Shown here: piece by piece, positions 6,801 to 13,721 of the stretch
How positions within the stretch are numbered: position 1 is the first letter of the stretch
How the letters are laid out: the number at the start of each line of letters is the position of its first letter
Source: Firmicutes bacterium UBA3871
GTDB lineage: Bacteria > Bacillota > Clostridia > Peptostreptococcales > Anaerovoracaceae
Length of the DNA: 13,721 nt
Direction: 5' to 3'
NCBI GenBank assembly: GCA_002392265.1
Contig: DGGP01000016.1
Coordinates: 1-13,721 of the forward strand
Position numbers and translations under genes: made by a program
Notes under the pieces: model-generated
Database searches by the model: none
What the model saw: the letters and a program-made list of their open reading frames with translations, nothing else
Told to the model about the DNA's origin: nothing

Positions 6801-7601
6801 GTCGGGGACGATATTGTGCTCGTTGACAGACTGCGCATGAATCAGGTGCTTTTGAATGTCATGTCAAATGCCATCAAATATACGCCGGAATATGGCAAAA
6901 TTAATCTCTATGGTGGAATAATCGATGAACATGAAGACACCATCGTTTATGAGATTCGCATAAGGGACAACGGCATGGGTATGAGCAAGGAGTTCCTGGA
7001 GACAATCTACGAGCCTTTCACGAGAGTGAAATCATCAACGGTTTCGGGTATTCAGGGAACAGGACTTGGCATGGCAATTACAAAGAGCATAATGGACCTG
7101 TTCGGCGGAGCTATCGAAATAGAAAGTACTGAAGGCGAAGGTACCGAAGTAACTCTTCGTTTTGAATTAAAGCGCACCGAAGACGTTCAAAAAGAGGAAA
7201 AGAGCATAAGCTACCACTTCGAAGGCAAAAAGATTCTGTTTGTCGAAGACAATGAAATGAATCGCGAAATTGCAGTTGAAATTCTCGAGGAGGATGGCTT
7301 TATTGTCGACTGCGCGGAAAACGGCGCGGAGGCTGTTGAAAAGGTTAAAAACGCATCCGAGGGAGACTACGATCTGATCATTATGGATATTCAGATGCCG
7401 GTCATGAACGGATATGAAGCAACCAGAGAAATCAGAAAGCTCAGTAATTCAATGCTTGCCAACATTCCGATAATAGCGATGACCGCTGATGCGTTTGAAG
7501 AGGACAGGGTGCTTGCTTTTGAGGCCGGAATGAACGAGCACATAGCAAAGCCTATAGATATAACCAAAATGAGAGAAAGCATAGCAAAAGTGATTGGCTG
7601 A
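3852..7601 (+). CDS. Soluble hybrid sensor histidine kinase/response regulator with GAF-like and five PAS-like domains
   Basis: A 1249-residue protein without membrane segments, so a cytoplasmic sensor. Order: basic N-terminus; GAF-like domain (about 30-180) with a Cys/His cluster (C87, C90, C110, C121, C123, C135, H92, H118, H120); five divergent PAS-like units (about 193-310, 320-440, 454-566, 588-710, 723-835), several opening with a Y-x-x-D-L motif; a coiled-coil linker (about 840-880); HisKA with H888 in MSHDIRTPMNA; HATPase with N-box N1006, DNGMGMS and GTGLGMAIT; receiver (about 1125-1249) with acidic pair E1132/D1133, phospho-acceptor D1179 and K1233. All catalytic boxes look intact. 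There is no output domain after the receiver, so phosphate must pass onward or act through protein contact. GGAGG stands 7 bases before the ATG. A 7-TM GGDEF-like gene begins 12 bases downstream, so the two are probably co-translated. The ligand is unknown. Confidence 0.92.
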   Translation: MARSKSKGKSKEAAVRDALRHSELRVDLLKYFTEHDEDPVNLLKQFAGRLRVLLNCDQVIYRDLESSRIVENSPEIGEDWRVPEEYCSKCEHADVKNKIYSDGVIEMQDCREGYKGVHVHCECPVKSALSRVVYCDGRPAGGIAIHYLKEKHEFTDYERSTLEEFSRLMSLSLSRYEAKRRNSELEAAESKKMKTIISKLSDNADYVYLITFSKKKEFRIKFNRNAYSSKYIKDARSFEEAVDCLANNVVFEFDRKLFRQMNDLEYMKSRLQKEDSFSYEYREIVDGLPEWHTVTVAKLGRNEAILTYSNTNQETLHRISSATIMADFFGIYDIDLEANILTPMRKAPYYSQEKHLHSGPFDKLMLEVAKTYDPDTAERWRQFTTADNLRKMLASEDKVKFIYYSEIMGGHWIQATFFVAERRADVPTSIILAFSGVDKEEETRLQRDYVISIMSDSMAGLYYANLRKDTLVTFRKLGCFGSDKRNETVSFTESFDKWVENDIYEPYRSVVRDVMSRAYIDKRLKKNSMLTVRFRVNATPEHRYHEMRISRPEAVKNADSIVLSIIDCHEEIMSRKEHRAEIQQNLKLIDVLASEYSSVYYIDLENDSIISYTDRDSTEKDFGERLPRGMAYTEAVESYTSRIVFPADREAFAAAAGIENIKKQLSSRKSFTKAYRAVSRGIPKYREMTFVKLNDVNEEPTEVVLGFVNQDKEILARFVGKELYNDYNAIYLADLTEDYIIAIKSATLYNEETKSKYANSYSHQFRRWANFVDPEYREFWMNFSDVNWVRRHMAKDKQKEYVYHVTAFERWFSASYRVLERDEDGLATKMIITQHQLDTDRAEKLELTSKIAEQNRELEMQQAALEKALGMAEAANRSKTSFLNNMSHDIRTPMNAIIGYAGLAEKHAEEPDLVEYYLRRINQSSNYLLSLINNILDMSRIESGHVELSLKPDSIHDMLRSVCNIVNFDIKKKNLKLITDISGVGDDIVLVDRLRMNQVLLNVMSNAIKYTPEYGKINLYGGIIDEHEDTIVYEIRIRDNGMGMSKEFLETIYEPFTRVKSSTVSGIQGTGLGMAITKSIMDLFGGAIEIESTEGEGTEVTLRFELKRTEDVQKEEKSISYHFEGKKILFVEDNEMNREIAVEILEEDGFIVDCAENGAEAVEKVKNASEGDYDLIIMDIQMPVMNGYEATREIRKLSNSMLANIPIIAMTADAFEEDRVLAFEAGMNEHIAKPIDITKMRESIAKVIG

Positions 7602-7613
7602 TTGAAGGTGAAA

Positions 7614-8834
7614 ATGATGGGATTTTTGATAGGAGCCACTGCAGCGGAGCTGGCATATGTAAAATGGATGTATCTGGCAGGATTTGTACTGTGCGAGGTC
7701 ATGCTTACGCTTATGGCGGTAATGATATATATTAACAAGACGATGAGTAATGACGAGCGAGTGCTTCGCAGCGTCGTGGTGCTGACGATTCTGTATGTGG
7801 CAATGAACGGAACCATCGGCTATCTGGACTATTTCTGCCCGGAGGTTAATTATTACATCGTCTATGCATTATACTGGCTGTTTGCGGCAATAAAATTATC
7901 GCTCGCATTCCGACTGGCTTTTTACTTCAAGATACACATAGGGCTGGTCGACAGGGCGTTTCAGCTGCTTTTCAAAGCGATAGGATGGATATCGACATTG
8001 GCACTGCTGCTTTGCGCAACCCAGGTTAACGGCAATTTGTTCATCTCCAAGGTGAATGGCAGACTTGTTTACGGCCCGGGAGATTATTGCATAAAGCTGA
8101 TTGCGTATAGCCTTTTGATATATCTCGCTTTCAGGACGATTTATCTGCTTTCAAAGCCTTCTTATTACTCACGCCGTGACGAAATGGCGGTAGTTCTCAG
8201 GTGCTTTGCAATAGCTGCTCCGTTTTTGGTTGCGCAGTTCTTTTGGCAGCAGATTCCGGCTGCGCATATCGGAATAACCCTGGCATGTCTGTTGGTTTAT
8301 GTTTCTGCCCTCCGCGGGCTGATTTCCAAAGATCCGCTGACTGATCTCGAAAACAGCAAGCAACTCTACATTGAAATGGACCGCCTGATGCGCAATTCGG
8401 ACCGCTGGAGCGTAATCGTCATAGACATAGACCACTTTGCATCAATAAACGAGGAGCACGGCTATGATGAAGGCGACATGGCACTGATTATCACTACCGG
8501 AATATTGAAAAATGCTTGCGAGAGCCTCGAAGCAAATGTATATCGGTACGGAGGCAACTCCTTTGTCATAACCTGCAATCACAAGGTGGTGCACACCGAA
8601 TCTGCCGAGATTTCACGTATATGCAGCTATATCAAGCACGGAATAAAGGAGTATAACGAATTTGCAGGCAGAGGCTACAACATAAATGTGAGCATCGGCT
8701 TTTCGACCCATACAAAGGAGGATACCATTCCTTCAATGCTCGGCCGTGCACAGGACATGCTTCGCAACGAGAAATACAGTAAATACGACTATCTCAACGT
8801 AGAGGAAATAGATTTTGAGGACGACGATTACTAA
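7614..8834 (+). CDS. Seven-TM protein with degenerate GGDEF (diguanylate cyclase-like) domain
   Basis: About 406 residues. The first 230 or so hold about seven hydrophobic spans, a 7-TM sensor module. The GGDEF domain begins at SKDPLTDLENSKQLY. It keeps the first metal Asp region (VIDIDHFASINEEHGYDEGD) but reads YRYGGNSF at the active loop (8547-8564), so GG(D/E)EF has become GGNSF and both acidic residues are lost. The upstream I-site RxxD is also absent. Cyclase activity is therefore unlikely; a GTP- or c-di-GMP-independent signalling role is inferred. The start is uncertain: GAAGGTGA lies before ATG 7614 and ATG 7617 (either is acceptable), while TTG 7602 touches the kinase stop and lacks its own site. 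It follows the hybrid kinase by 12 bases and lies 57 bases before the Fic gene, suggesting a shared signalling unit. The C-terminal tail is strongly acidic (EEIDFEDDDY). Confidence 0.85.
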   Translation: MMGFLIGATAAELAYVKWMYLAGFVLCEVMLTLMAVMIYINKTMSNDERVLRSVVVLTILYVAMNGTIGYLDYFCPEVNYYIVYALYWLFAAIKLSLAFRLAFYFKIHIGLVDRAFQLLFKAIGWISTLALLLCATQVNGNLFISKVNGRLVYGPGDYCIKLIAYSLLIYLAFRTIYLLSKPSYYSRRDEMAVVLRCFAIAAPFLVAQFFWQQIPAAHIGITLACLLVYVSALRGLISKDPLTDLENSKQLYIEMDRLMRNSDRWSVIVIDIDHFASINEEHGYDEGDMALIITTGILKNACESLEANVYRYGGNSFVITCNHKVVHTESAEISRICSYIKHGIKEYNEFAGRGYNINVSIGFSTHTKEDTIPSMLGRAQDMLRNEKYSKYDYLNVEEIDFEDDDY

Positions 8835-8891
8835 TACGCCGATTACATTAGAGATAAAATAGATAAAAATTAGAGGAAAGGATGTTGAAAA

Positions 8892-10064
8892 ATGGGCACA
8901 GAATCTCTCATAACGGATTTTTTCAACAAATATACGTCAAAAGAGGAAACTCTGAGTAAGCTGCCGCTTTCGATGACAATTGATGAAATATGGGCAGATG
9001 AACTGAACTATCGCAAAGAGCGCGCAAATGTGCTGCCGTTGACCGACGCATCGGGGGAGAACTACTGGTTTGTGCAGAATTCACGCATAATCAAGGCCGG
9101 CGACAAGCTCGCCGAACTGGCAAGAAACGAAGCAGCAAGCTCGATAATTGCGGACAGCGACAGAATTGATCCTTCGACACTGGTCGACGAGGCTTACTAC
9201 TCCAGCGCAACGGAAGGCGCGGCAGTAAAGCTTGAACGGGCCAGAAGCTTTCTTGCGAGTGGAATAGGGTATAAAACCCGCGATGAGCAGATGCTTAAAG
9301 GAACCTACAATGCTCTGAAATACACGGCAGAGCACCTGCGCGATGCCATAGATTCGGATATGATGTTTGAGCTGGCAAGACTGCTTAATCAGTACGCAAA
9401 CGGCGGAGGCTACAGGACGCTGGAAATGAATATCAGGAACGCAAGCGGGGATGTTGTTTTTGCGGCGCCTTCCCCTGCGAGCATAAAGCCGATGATGGAC
9501 AATCTTTTTAAGTATATAGCAGACCCACGAATTCATCCAATCATAAAGTCGGCAATCGCCCACATGTATTTTGTGGCAGTCCAGCCTTTCGCGGACGGAA
9601 ACGGCAGACTTGGCAGGCTGCTCAGCTACCTGATTCTGAAGGATGCCGGTTACGACTTTTTCGGTCGTGTGGCGTTCTCGTCCTTGCTGCTAAAGGAAAA
9701 GAGCCGCTACTACAAAGCAATCCGCACATCGATAAGCCCGGAAAACGGCGGCGATTTCACCTATTTCGCAGAGTACTATATAGGCATGCTGGCGCGTTCG
9801 CTCGACGGCGTTTCCGAAAAGCTGCAGCACATGTCCAGACTCGAGGCAATTTCGGCAATTCTCGACCCGATGGAGGACAGGCGTGCGATAAACGGCGCAA
9901 AGTGGATGATTGAAGAGAGCATAACCACCATCACGACGGAGCAGTGGCGCAGCCATTTCGGCATTTCCTTCGAGACGGCAAGGCAGGATCTGCATAAGCT
10001 GGAGGGTATAGGATTTGTAAACAAAAACATTATTGGAAGGAAGCATTTTTACGAAGTTTGGTAA
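8892..10064 (+). CDS. Fic-domain protein with catalytic His replaced by Gln, C-terminal winged helix
   Basis: 390 residues with the architecture of a class II Fic protein. An N-terminal region carries the inhibitory-helix motif SSATEG (S104-G109, with Glu108 as the inhibitory Glu). The Fic core follows, with a target-docking flap (GGYRTLEMNIRNASGDVVFA) and the active-site loop AVQPFADGNGRLGR. Fic enzymes use HPFxxGNGR to transfer AMP or a related group to a hydroxyl side chain; here the essential His is Gln231 (codon CAG at 9582-9584) while the phosphate-binding D235, G236, N237, G238 and R239 remain. Catalysis by the known mechanism is thus improbable. The C-terminal part (about 335-390) is a winged-helix domain (TTEQWRSHFGISFETARQDLHKL), as often seen in this family and suggesting DNA binding or autoregulation. 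GAGGAAAGG precedes the start. The gene follows the GGDEF-like gene by 57 bases. Confidence 0.9.
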   Translation: MGTESLITDFFNKYTSKEETLSKLPLSMTIDEIWADELNYRKERANVLPLTDASGENYWFVQNSRIIKAGDKLAELARNEAASSIIADSDRIDPSTLVDEAYYSSATEGAAVKLERARSFLASGIGYKTRDEQMLKGTYNALKYTAEHLRDAIDSDMMFELARLLNQYANGGGYRTLEMNIRNASGDVVFAAPSPASIKPMMDNLFKYIADPRIHPIIKSAIAHMYFVAVQPFADGNGRLGRLLSYLILKDAGYDFFGRVAFSSLLLKEKSRYYKAIRTSISPENGGDFTYFAEYYIGMLARSLDGVSEKLQHMSRLEAISAILDPMEDRRAINGAKWMIEESITTITTEQWRSHFGISFETARQDLHKLEGIGFVNKNIIGRKHFYEVW

Positions 10065-10085
10065 GTGTGAAGGTAATATTATAAA

Positions 10086-10802
10086 ATGGACTTAAAAAAA
10101 TTTAGCGATAGGATATATTATCTTGAAAGTGAGGAGAAAAGCGATTCGCCGGTTCTCGGTTATGTACGCGGTGAAGTGTTTTCGCTGATGGTCGACGCAG
10201 GCACAGGCAAGGCACATGTGGAAAGATTTATGTCTGCTCTTGAGGACAACGGCCTGACGGAGCCGGTATTTTCGGTTGTGACTCATCATCACTGGGATCA
10301 CAGCTTTGGAATGGCTTCGCTCGAAGCCATCACTATCGGCTGCAAGGATTGCGCAAAGAAACTGAAGGCGCTTGAGGAGATAGAGTGGTCTGAAGAGGGT
10401 CTTGCTTACGCAATAGGAGCGGGACTGGTGCCTGCATTTTGTGAGAAGCATATACGCATGGCTTATCCGAACCTTGCGGATATTGAAGTCTTTGCACCGG
10501 ACATGGTCTTTGAGGGAGAGATGGTTGTGGACCTCGGCGGCTGCACGGCCGTAATCAGACAGATTCCGAGCCCTCATGGCAGGGATTGCATAGTAGTGTA
10601 TGTGCCGGAGGAAAAGCTGCTCTTTACGGGTGACGGACTCTCCGCGGGCCTCGTCGGGAATGATTGGATTGACGATTCCGAGGAGGTGGTGAAGCTTCAA
10701 AAGCTTCTCAGAAATTTGGATTTTGAAACATGCATCACAGGGCATGGCGAGCCGATGACGAAGTTTGAAGTGCTTGCTGATTTGGCGGAAAGGATAAATT
10801 AA
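10086..10802 (+). CDS. MBL-fold metallo-hydrolase
   Basis: A 238-residue metallo-beta-lactamase-fold protein with a complete dinuclear metal site: H67, H69, D71 and H72 in THHHWDHSFG, H164 in PSPHGRD, D183 in LFTGDG, and H220 in ITGHGEP. The fold starts with a strand pair ending in FSLMVDAGTG. This glyoxalase-II-like subgroup hydrolyses diverse thioesters, lactones or phosphoesters, and the substrate cannot be assigned. The start at 10086 has GAAGGT with long spacing (11 bases), so translation may rely partly on coupling to the upstream Fic gene 21 bases away. Its stop overlaps the ATG of the next gene by one base (TAATG), so it is almost certainly co-translated with the small transporter. 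Confidence 0.88.
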   Translation: MDLKKFSDRIYYLESEEKSDSPVLGYVRGEVFSLMVDAGTGKAHVERFMSALEDNGLTEPVFSVVTHHHWDHSFGMASLEAITIGCKDCAKKLKALEEIEWSEEGLAYAIGAGLVPAFCEKHIRMAYPNLADIEVFAPDMVFEGEMVVDLGGCTAVIRQIPSPHGRDCIVVYVPEEKLLFTGDGLSAGLVGNDWIDDSEEVVKLQKLLRNLDFETCITGHGEPMTKFEVLADLAERIN

Positions 10803-11287
10803 TGGTCTCAGAACTGTTTAACAGTCTCGCGCAGATAGACCCAAAGCTGGCAATTTTCATCGTGTCGATGATACCCATGGTCGAGCTGCGAGGCGGCGTA
10901 ATCCTGGGCATAGCCCTGGGGATGAATTGGCTCGAGGTCTTTCTGATATGCATGGCGGGAAATCTCGTGCCGATACCGGTGATAATTATCCTGGGACGGT
11001 ACGTAATTGAAAGGCTTGGCAGTACGAAATCAGTTGGCCCTATAGTTGAGAGATACAAAGCAAAAACTCTTTCAAAGTCCGGAGTCATTGATAAATATGG
11101 CCCCTGGGGTCTTGTGCTTTTTGTAGGAATACCGATTCCGGGAACGGGTGTATGGACAGGGTCCGTGCTGGCACTTCTCATGGATCTTCGAATGAAGAAA
11201 GCCATACCGGCAATGATTCTGGGGATGATAGTCGCAGGCATTATTATGACGCTCGGCAGCCTCGGAGTGGTGGGAATTATCAGGTAG
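10802..11287 (+). CDS. Small multidrug-export-family membrane protein (Sm_multidrug_ex)
   Basis: A 161-residue integral membrane protein with about four hydrophobic segments. It carries the recognisable family blocks: SMIPMVELRGGVILGIALG near the N-terminus, GNLVPIPVIIILG, and GPWGLVLFVGIPIPGTGVWTG around two-thirds of the way along. The family (PF06695) is called putative small multidrug export protein, but its transport function is weakly established, so I would not claim a substrate. The first codon overlaps the stop of the MBL gene (TAATG). No separate ribosome site is evident, which supports translational coupling. It is 15 bases upstream of the aldo/keto reductase gene. Confidence 0.85.
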   Translation: MVSELFNSLAQIDPKLAIFIVSMIPMVELRGGVILGIALGMNWLEVFLICMAGNLVPIPVIIILGRYVIERLGSTKSVGPIVERYKAKTLSKSGVIDKYGPWGLVLFVGIPIPGTGVWTGSVLALLMDLRMKKAIPAMILGMIVAGIIMTLGSLGVVGIIR

Positions 11288-11302
11288 AAAAAGGAGGTTA
11301 AT

Positions 11303-12490
11303 ATGCAGTATCGCAAGGACAAATACGGCGCGGAACTTTCACTTTTGGGCTTCGGCTGCATGCGCTTTACAAAAAAAGGCAGCAGCATTGACATTGAAAA
11401 AGCCGAGCGTGAAATAATGACCGCATATAATGCCGGAGTGAATTATTATGATACAGCATATGTGTACGGTGGCAGCGAGGCGGCTGTGGGTGAAATTTTT
11501 GAAAGAAACGGCATCAGGGAGAAGATTAAAATTGCAACAAAGCTTCCGCAATACCTTGTGGGAAGCCGCAGTGCATTGGACAAATACTTTAACGAGCAGC
11601 TTTTACGGCTGCGCACGGATTATATCGACTACTATCTGATGCATCATCTCACGGATATTGCAATGTGGGAAAAGCTAAAGAAAGTGGGCGTTTTGGAATG
11701 GATTGCCGAAAAAAAGAAAAGCGGTGCGATTAGAAATATCGGATTTTCCTATCACGGTAATACCGAAGGTTTTTTGAAAATATTGGCGGACTACGATTGG
11801 GATATTTGTCAGATTCAATACAATTACTATGACGAATATGCACAGGCCGGGACCGCAGGTCTTTTGGCCGCAGCCGAAAAGGGTGTGCCTGTGGTCATAA
11901 TGGAGCCACTGCGTGGCGGAAAGCTGGTTAACCTGCTCCCAAAGTCAGCACTTGATGTGATGGCAGAAAGCGGCAGAGGCTGGTCTCCTGCAGAGTGGAG
12001 CTTCCGCTGGCTCTATAACAGGCCGGAGGTCACTGTTGTCTTGTCCGGTATGAACTCGGTTGAGATGGTTAATGAGAATTGCGCAGTTGCTTCGAGCTCT
12101 GCGGAGATAGTTTTTACCGAGAGTGATTTTGAAGTTTTGCGCATGGTGACGCAGCGGATTCGTGAATCCGAAAAGGTGGGCTGCACAGGCTGTGCCTACT
12201 GTATGCCTTGCCCGAGGGGTGTAGATATTCCGGGGACTTTTCGCTGCTACAACACAATGTTCATTGAGGGAAAGCGTCAGGGAAGATTTGAATATGCGCA
12301 GACGGTGGGGCTTACAAAGGAACCTGCTTTTGCGTCTTTGTGCATAGGCTGTGGAAAGTGCGAAACACACTGCCCGCAGGAGATTTCTATTCGCGAAAAG
12401 CTAAAGGAGGCGGATAGAGCACTGAGGCCGATTCATTACAAAATAGGTATCGGCGTGGCCAGGAAATTTATGTTCCGCGGTTCAAAATAG
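11303..12490 (+). CDS. Aldo/keto reductase with C-terminal ferredoxin-like 4Fe-4S motifs
   Basis: 395 residues. The N-terminal TIM barrel holds the aldo/keto reductase tetrad: D50 and Y55 in DTAYVYGGSE, K80 in ATKLPQ, and H114 in YLMHHLTD. The LLRLRTDYIDYYLMHH strand and the C-terminal cofactor region (PEVTVVLSGMNSVEM) also match. After the barrel comes CTGCAYCMPCPRGVDIP (C294, C297, C300, C303) and CIGCGKCETHCPQ (C347, C350, C353, C357), a two-cluster ferredoxin-like extension common in anaerobe aldo/keto reductases. It probably exchanges electrons with ferredoxin as well as a nicotinamide cofactor (inference); the carbonyl substrate is unknown. An excellent AAGGAGG lies 5-6 bases before ATG 11303. 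It is the last gene of the presumed transcript; no clear terminator hairpin follows in 12491-12524. Confidence 0.92.
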   Translation: MQYRKDKYGAELSLLGFGCMRFTKKGSSIDIEKAEREIMTAYNAGVNYYDTAYVYGGSEAAVGEIFERNGIREKIKIATKLPQYLVGSRSALDKYFNEQLLRLRTDYIDYYLMHHLTDIAMWEKLKKVGVLEWIAEKKKSGAIRNIGFSYHGNTEGFLKILADYDWDICQIQYNYYDEYAQAGTAGLLAAAEKGVPVVIMEPLRGGKLVNLLPKSALDVMAESGRGWSPAEWSFRWLYNRPEVTVVLSGMNSVEMVNENCAVASSSAEIVFTESDFEVLRMVTQRIRESEKVGCTGCAYCMPCPRGVDIPGTFRCYNTMFIEGKRQGRFEYAQTVGLTKEPAFASLCIGCGKCETHCPQEISIREKLKEADRALRPIHYKIGIGVARKFMFRGSK

Positions 12491-12524
12491 CTTGCAAAAA
12501 AGGACGCGAAAAAGAGCTGCGAAA

Positions 12525-12553
12525 TTGACAATAAGCTCGTTGAGTTGTAAAAT
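12525..12553 (+). promoter_or_regulatory. Strong sigma-70-type promoter for the cysteine desulfidase gene
   Basis: A perfect TTGACA (12525-12530), a 17-base spacer and TAAAAT (12548-12553) preceded by TG. Transcription is predicted from about 12560, giving a leader of about 60 bases. The leader is T-rich, then holds a small hairpin (12587-12592 with 12597-12602, one G-U pair) a few bases before the ribosome site TGGAGG. Confidence 0.8.
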
Positions 12554-12570
12554 AATTCTAACAATTATTT
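12550..12570. promoter_or_regulatory. Operator-like inverted repeat over the -10 and start site
   Basis: AAATAATT (12550-12557) and AATTATTT (12563-12570) form a perfect 8-bp inverted repeat with a 5-base centre (CTAAC). It overlaps the -10 box and the predicted transcription start, a position suited to a repressor. Its AT-only arms mean chance is a real alternative. Confidence 0.4.
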
Positions 12571-12621
12571 ATTATTTTTTCTAAGCGGTGCGGATTCGCA
12601 TCACAGTAATTGGAGGTAAAA

Positions 12622-13721
12622 ATGGACAAAACTATCTACAAAGCGTGTTTGGAAGTAATGCGCGCAGAGCTCGTCCGCGCACTTGGGTGTACGGAGCCTG
12701 GCGCGGTTGCATTTGCAGCAGGTCAGGCGGCATCTCTCTTAGGTGAATTCCCGGATCATTTGGATGTATGGTGCAGCGGTAACATCGTCAAGAATGTAAA
12801 GGGTGTCATCGTACCAAATTCAGGCGGTATGCGCGGAATTGACGCAGCCGCAGTGCTCGGCGCACTATGCGCAAGGGCCGACAAGGAACTTGAAATTTTA
12901 ACTGCCGCAACGCCGGCAGACATCGAAAAGGCAAAACAGCTCCTGCCTACAGATTATTGTAAGTGTATGCTCGAAGAAGGCGAGGGCAATCTCTATATCA
13001 GAGTTGTTGCTACAAAGGGCAAAGACTCAAGTGAGGTAATCCTTAGGGACGGCCACACAAACATTACTTATATGCGCCAGGGAGACAAGGTTTTGGTTGA
13101 CAAATCCACTTCCGAGGAAAAAGATCCGATTACGGAGTATAAAAAACTTTTATCTATCAAGAATATTATTGATTTTGCAAACAACGTAGAAATTGCAGAT
13201 GTTAAAGATATGCTCGACGTTGCCATCAAGGAAAACTGCGCAATTGCGGAGGAAGGTCTAAAGAATGATTACGGTGCATCAGTCGGCAAAACTATTTTGG
13301 AAAGCTATGGGGATGATGTCAGAACCCGTGCAAGAGCAAAGGCTGCCGCAGGCTCCGATGCTCGTATGGCAGGCAGCTCAATGCCTGTAGTCATCAACTC
13401 CGGCTCGGGTAACCAGGGTATCACTGTTACCGTACCTGTTGTCGAGTTCGCGAAAGAACTTCATTTAACCGATGAAGAGTTGTACCGCGCGCTTTGTGTA
13501 AGCAATCTTGTGGGCGTTGCTATTAAGCGCCACATCGGAAAGCTCTCCGCATTCTGCGGTGCGATTTCCGCATCTACAGCTGTTGGCGCGGCAATCACCT
13601 ATATGCGCGGCGGTTCATACGAAGAAATATGCTACACCATCACCAATACCCTCGCAAATGTCGGCGGCGTTGTATGTGACGGCGCGAAGGCAAGCTGCGC
13701 TGCAAAGATTGCGGCAGGTCT
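12622..13721 (+). CDS. cyuA: L-cysteine desulfidase (UPF0597/CyuA family), 3'-truncated by the window edge
   Basis: 366 codons are visible; family members are about 420-430 residues, so only the C-terminus is missing. The protein shows the family marks LGCTEPGAVAFAAGQA (C23), the stretch SGNIVKNVKGVIVPNSGG, the GSGNQGIT loop, FCGAISASTA, and CDGAKASC (C352 and C359). Cysteines of this kind bind the oxygen-labile 4Fe-4S cluster in the family, though I did not assign each ligand. The archaeal (MJ1025) and E. coli (CyuA/YhaM) relatives convert L-cysteine to pyruvate, ammonia and hydrogen sulfide; a serine-deaminating role is the main alternative since the fold is shared with anaerobic serine dehydratases. 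TGGAGG lies 5 bases before ATG 12622. It has its own promoter and is separate from the aldo/keto reductase transcript. Confidence 0.9.
   Translation, partial: MDKTIYKACLEVMRAELVRALGCTEPGAVAFAAGQAASLLGEFPDHLDVWCSGNIVKNVKGVIVPNSGGMRGIDAAAVLGALCARADKELEILTAATPADIEKAKQLLPTDYCKCMLEEGEGNLYIRVVATKGKDSSEVILRDGHTNITYMRQGDKVLVDKSTSEEKDPITEYKKLLSIKNIIDFANNVEIADVKDMLDVAIKENCAIAEEGLKNDYGASVGKTILESYGDDVRTRARAKAAAGSDARMAGSSMPVVINSGSGNQGITVTVPVVEFAKELHLTDEELYRALCVSNLVGVAIKRHIGKLSAFCGAISASTAVGAAITYMRGGSYEEICYTITNTLANVGGVVCDGAKASCAAKIAAG

Noticed and set aside
7602..7613. TTG or GTG start for the GGDEF-like gene directly after the kinase stop
   Set aside because: The sequence GAAGGTGA itself looks like the ribosome site for ATG 7614 or 7617, so an earlier start would lie within or before that site.
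12491..12524. Terminator after the aldo/keto reductase gene
   Set aside because: No stable hairpin with a T run is present; only a 5-bp GAGCT/AGCTC pairing with a long loop is seen.
12587..12602. Riboswitch or attenuator in the cysteine desulfidase leader
   Set aside because: Only a single 6-bp hairpin with a G-U pair is visible in a leader of about 60 bases; this is too little to support a known riboswitch class.

Overview
The window looks like chromosome from an anaerobic, low-to-mid-GC Firmicute, probably a gut-type member of the Clostridia. This is inferred from strong AGGAGG-like ribosome sites, TTGACA/TAAAAT promoters, an oxygen-sensitive L-cysteine desulfidase, an aldo/keto reductase carrying ferredoxin-like iron-sulfur motifs, and a very large soluble multi-PAS hybrid histidine kinase. 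I cannot name a species. There are no rRNA or tRNA genes, insertion sequences or CRISPR arrays, and no gene-free stretch longer than 300 bases; the longest is about 245 bases, before the serpin gene.

Left part (1-2100): a LysO-family lysine exporter gene runs leftward and off the edge. It is divergent from a compact rightward operon encoding a small glutaredoxin-like protein, a hotdog acyl-CoA thioesterase and an FMN-binding (pyridoxamine 5'-phosphate oxidase-like) protein. The two promoters stand back to back, their -35 boxes 5 bases apart. The operon ends in a 28-bp-arm nested palindrome that looks like a REP/BIME-type repeat; its left half folds by itself into an intrinsic terminator.

Serpin (2128-3787): a second inverted repeat precedes a lipoprotein serpin, a secreted and membrane-anchored protease inhibitor. 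An AT-rich terminator follows it and overlaps the next promoter.

Signalling cassette (3796-10064): a 1249-residue cytoplasmic hybrid histidine kinase (Cys-rich GAF-like domain, five divergent PAS-like units, HisKA, HATPase, receiver) is followed 12 bases later by a 7-TM protein with a degenerate GGDEF domain (GGNSF). After 57 bases comes a Fic protein whose catalytic His is replaced by Gln while its inhibitory motif is kept. A kinase without a separate output domain beside two pseudoenzyme-like nucleotide signalling proteins is the most unusual part of the window.

Right part (10086-12490): an MBL-fold hydrolase, a small multidrug-export-family membrane protein and an iron-sulfur aldo/keto reductase follow with spacings of 21, -1 and 15 bases. 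I see no terminator between 3852 and 12490, so six genes may share the extended -10 promoter at 3773-3801. A new promoter at 12525, with an AT-rich operator-like inverted repeat over its -10, drives an L-cysteine desulfidase gene that runs off the right edge.
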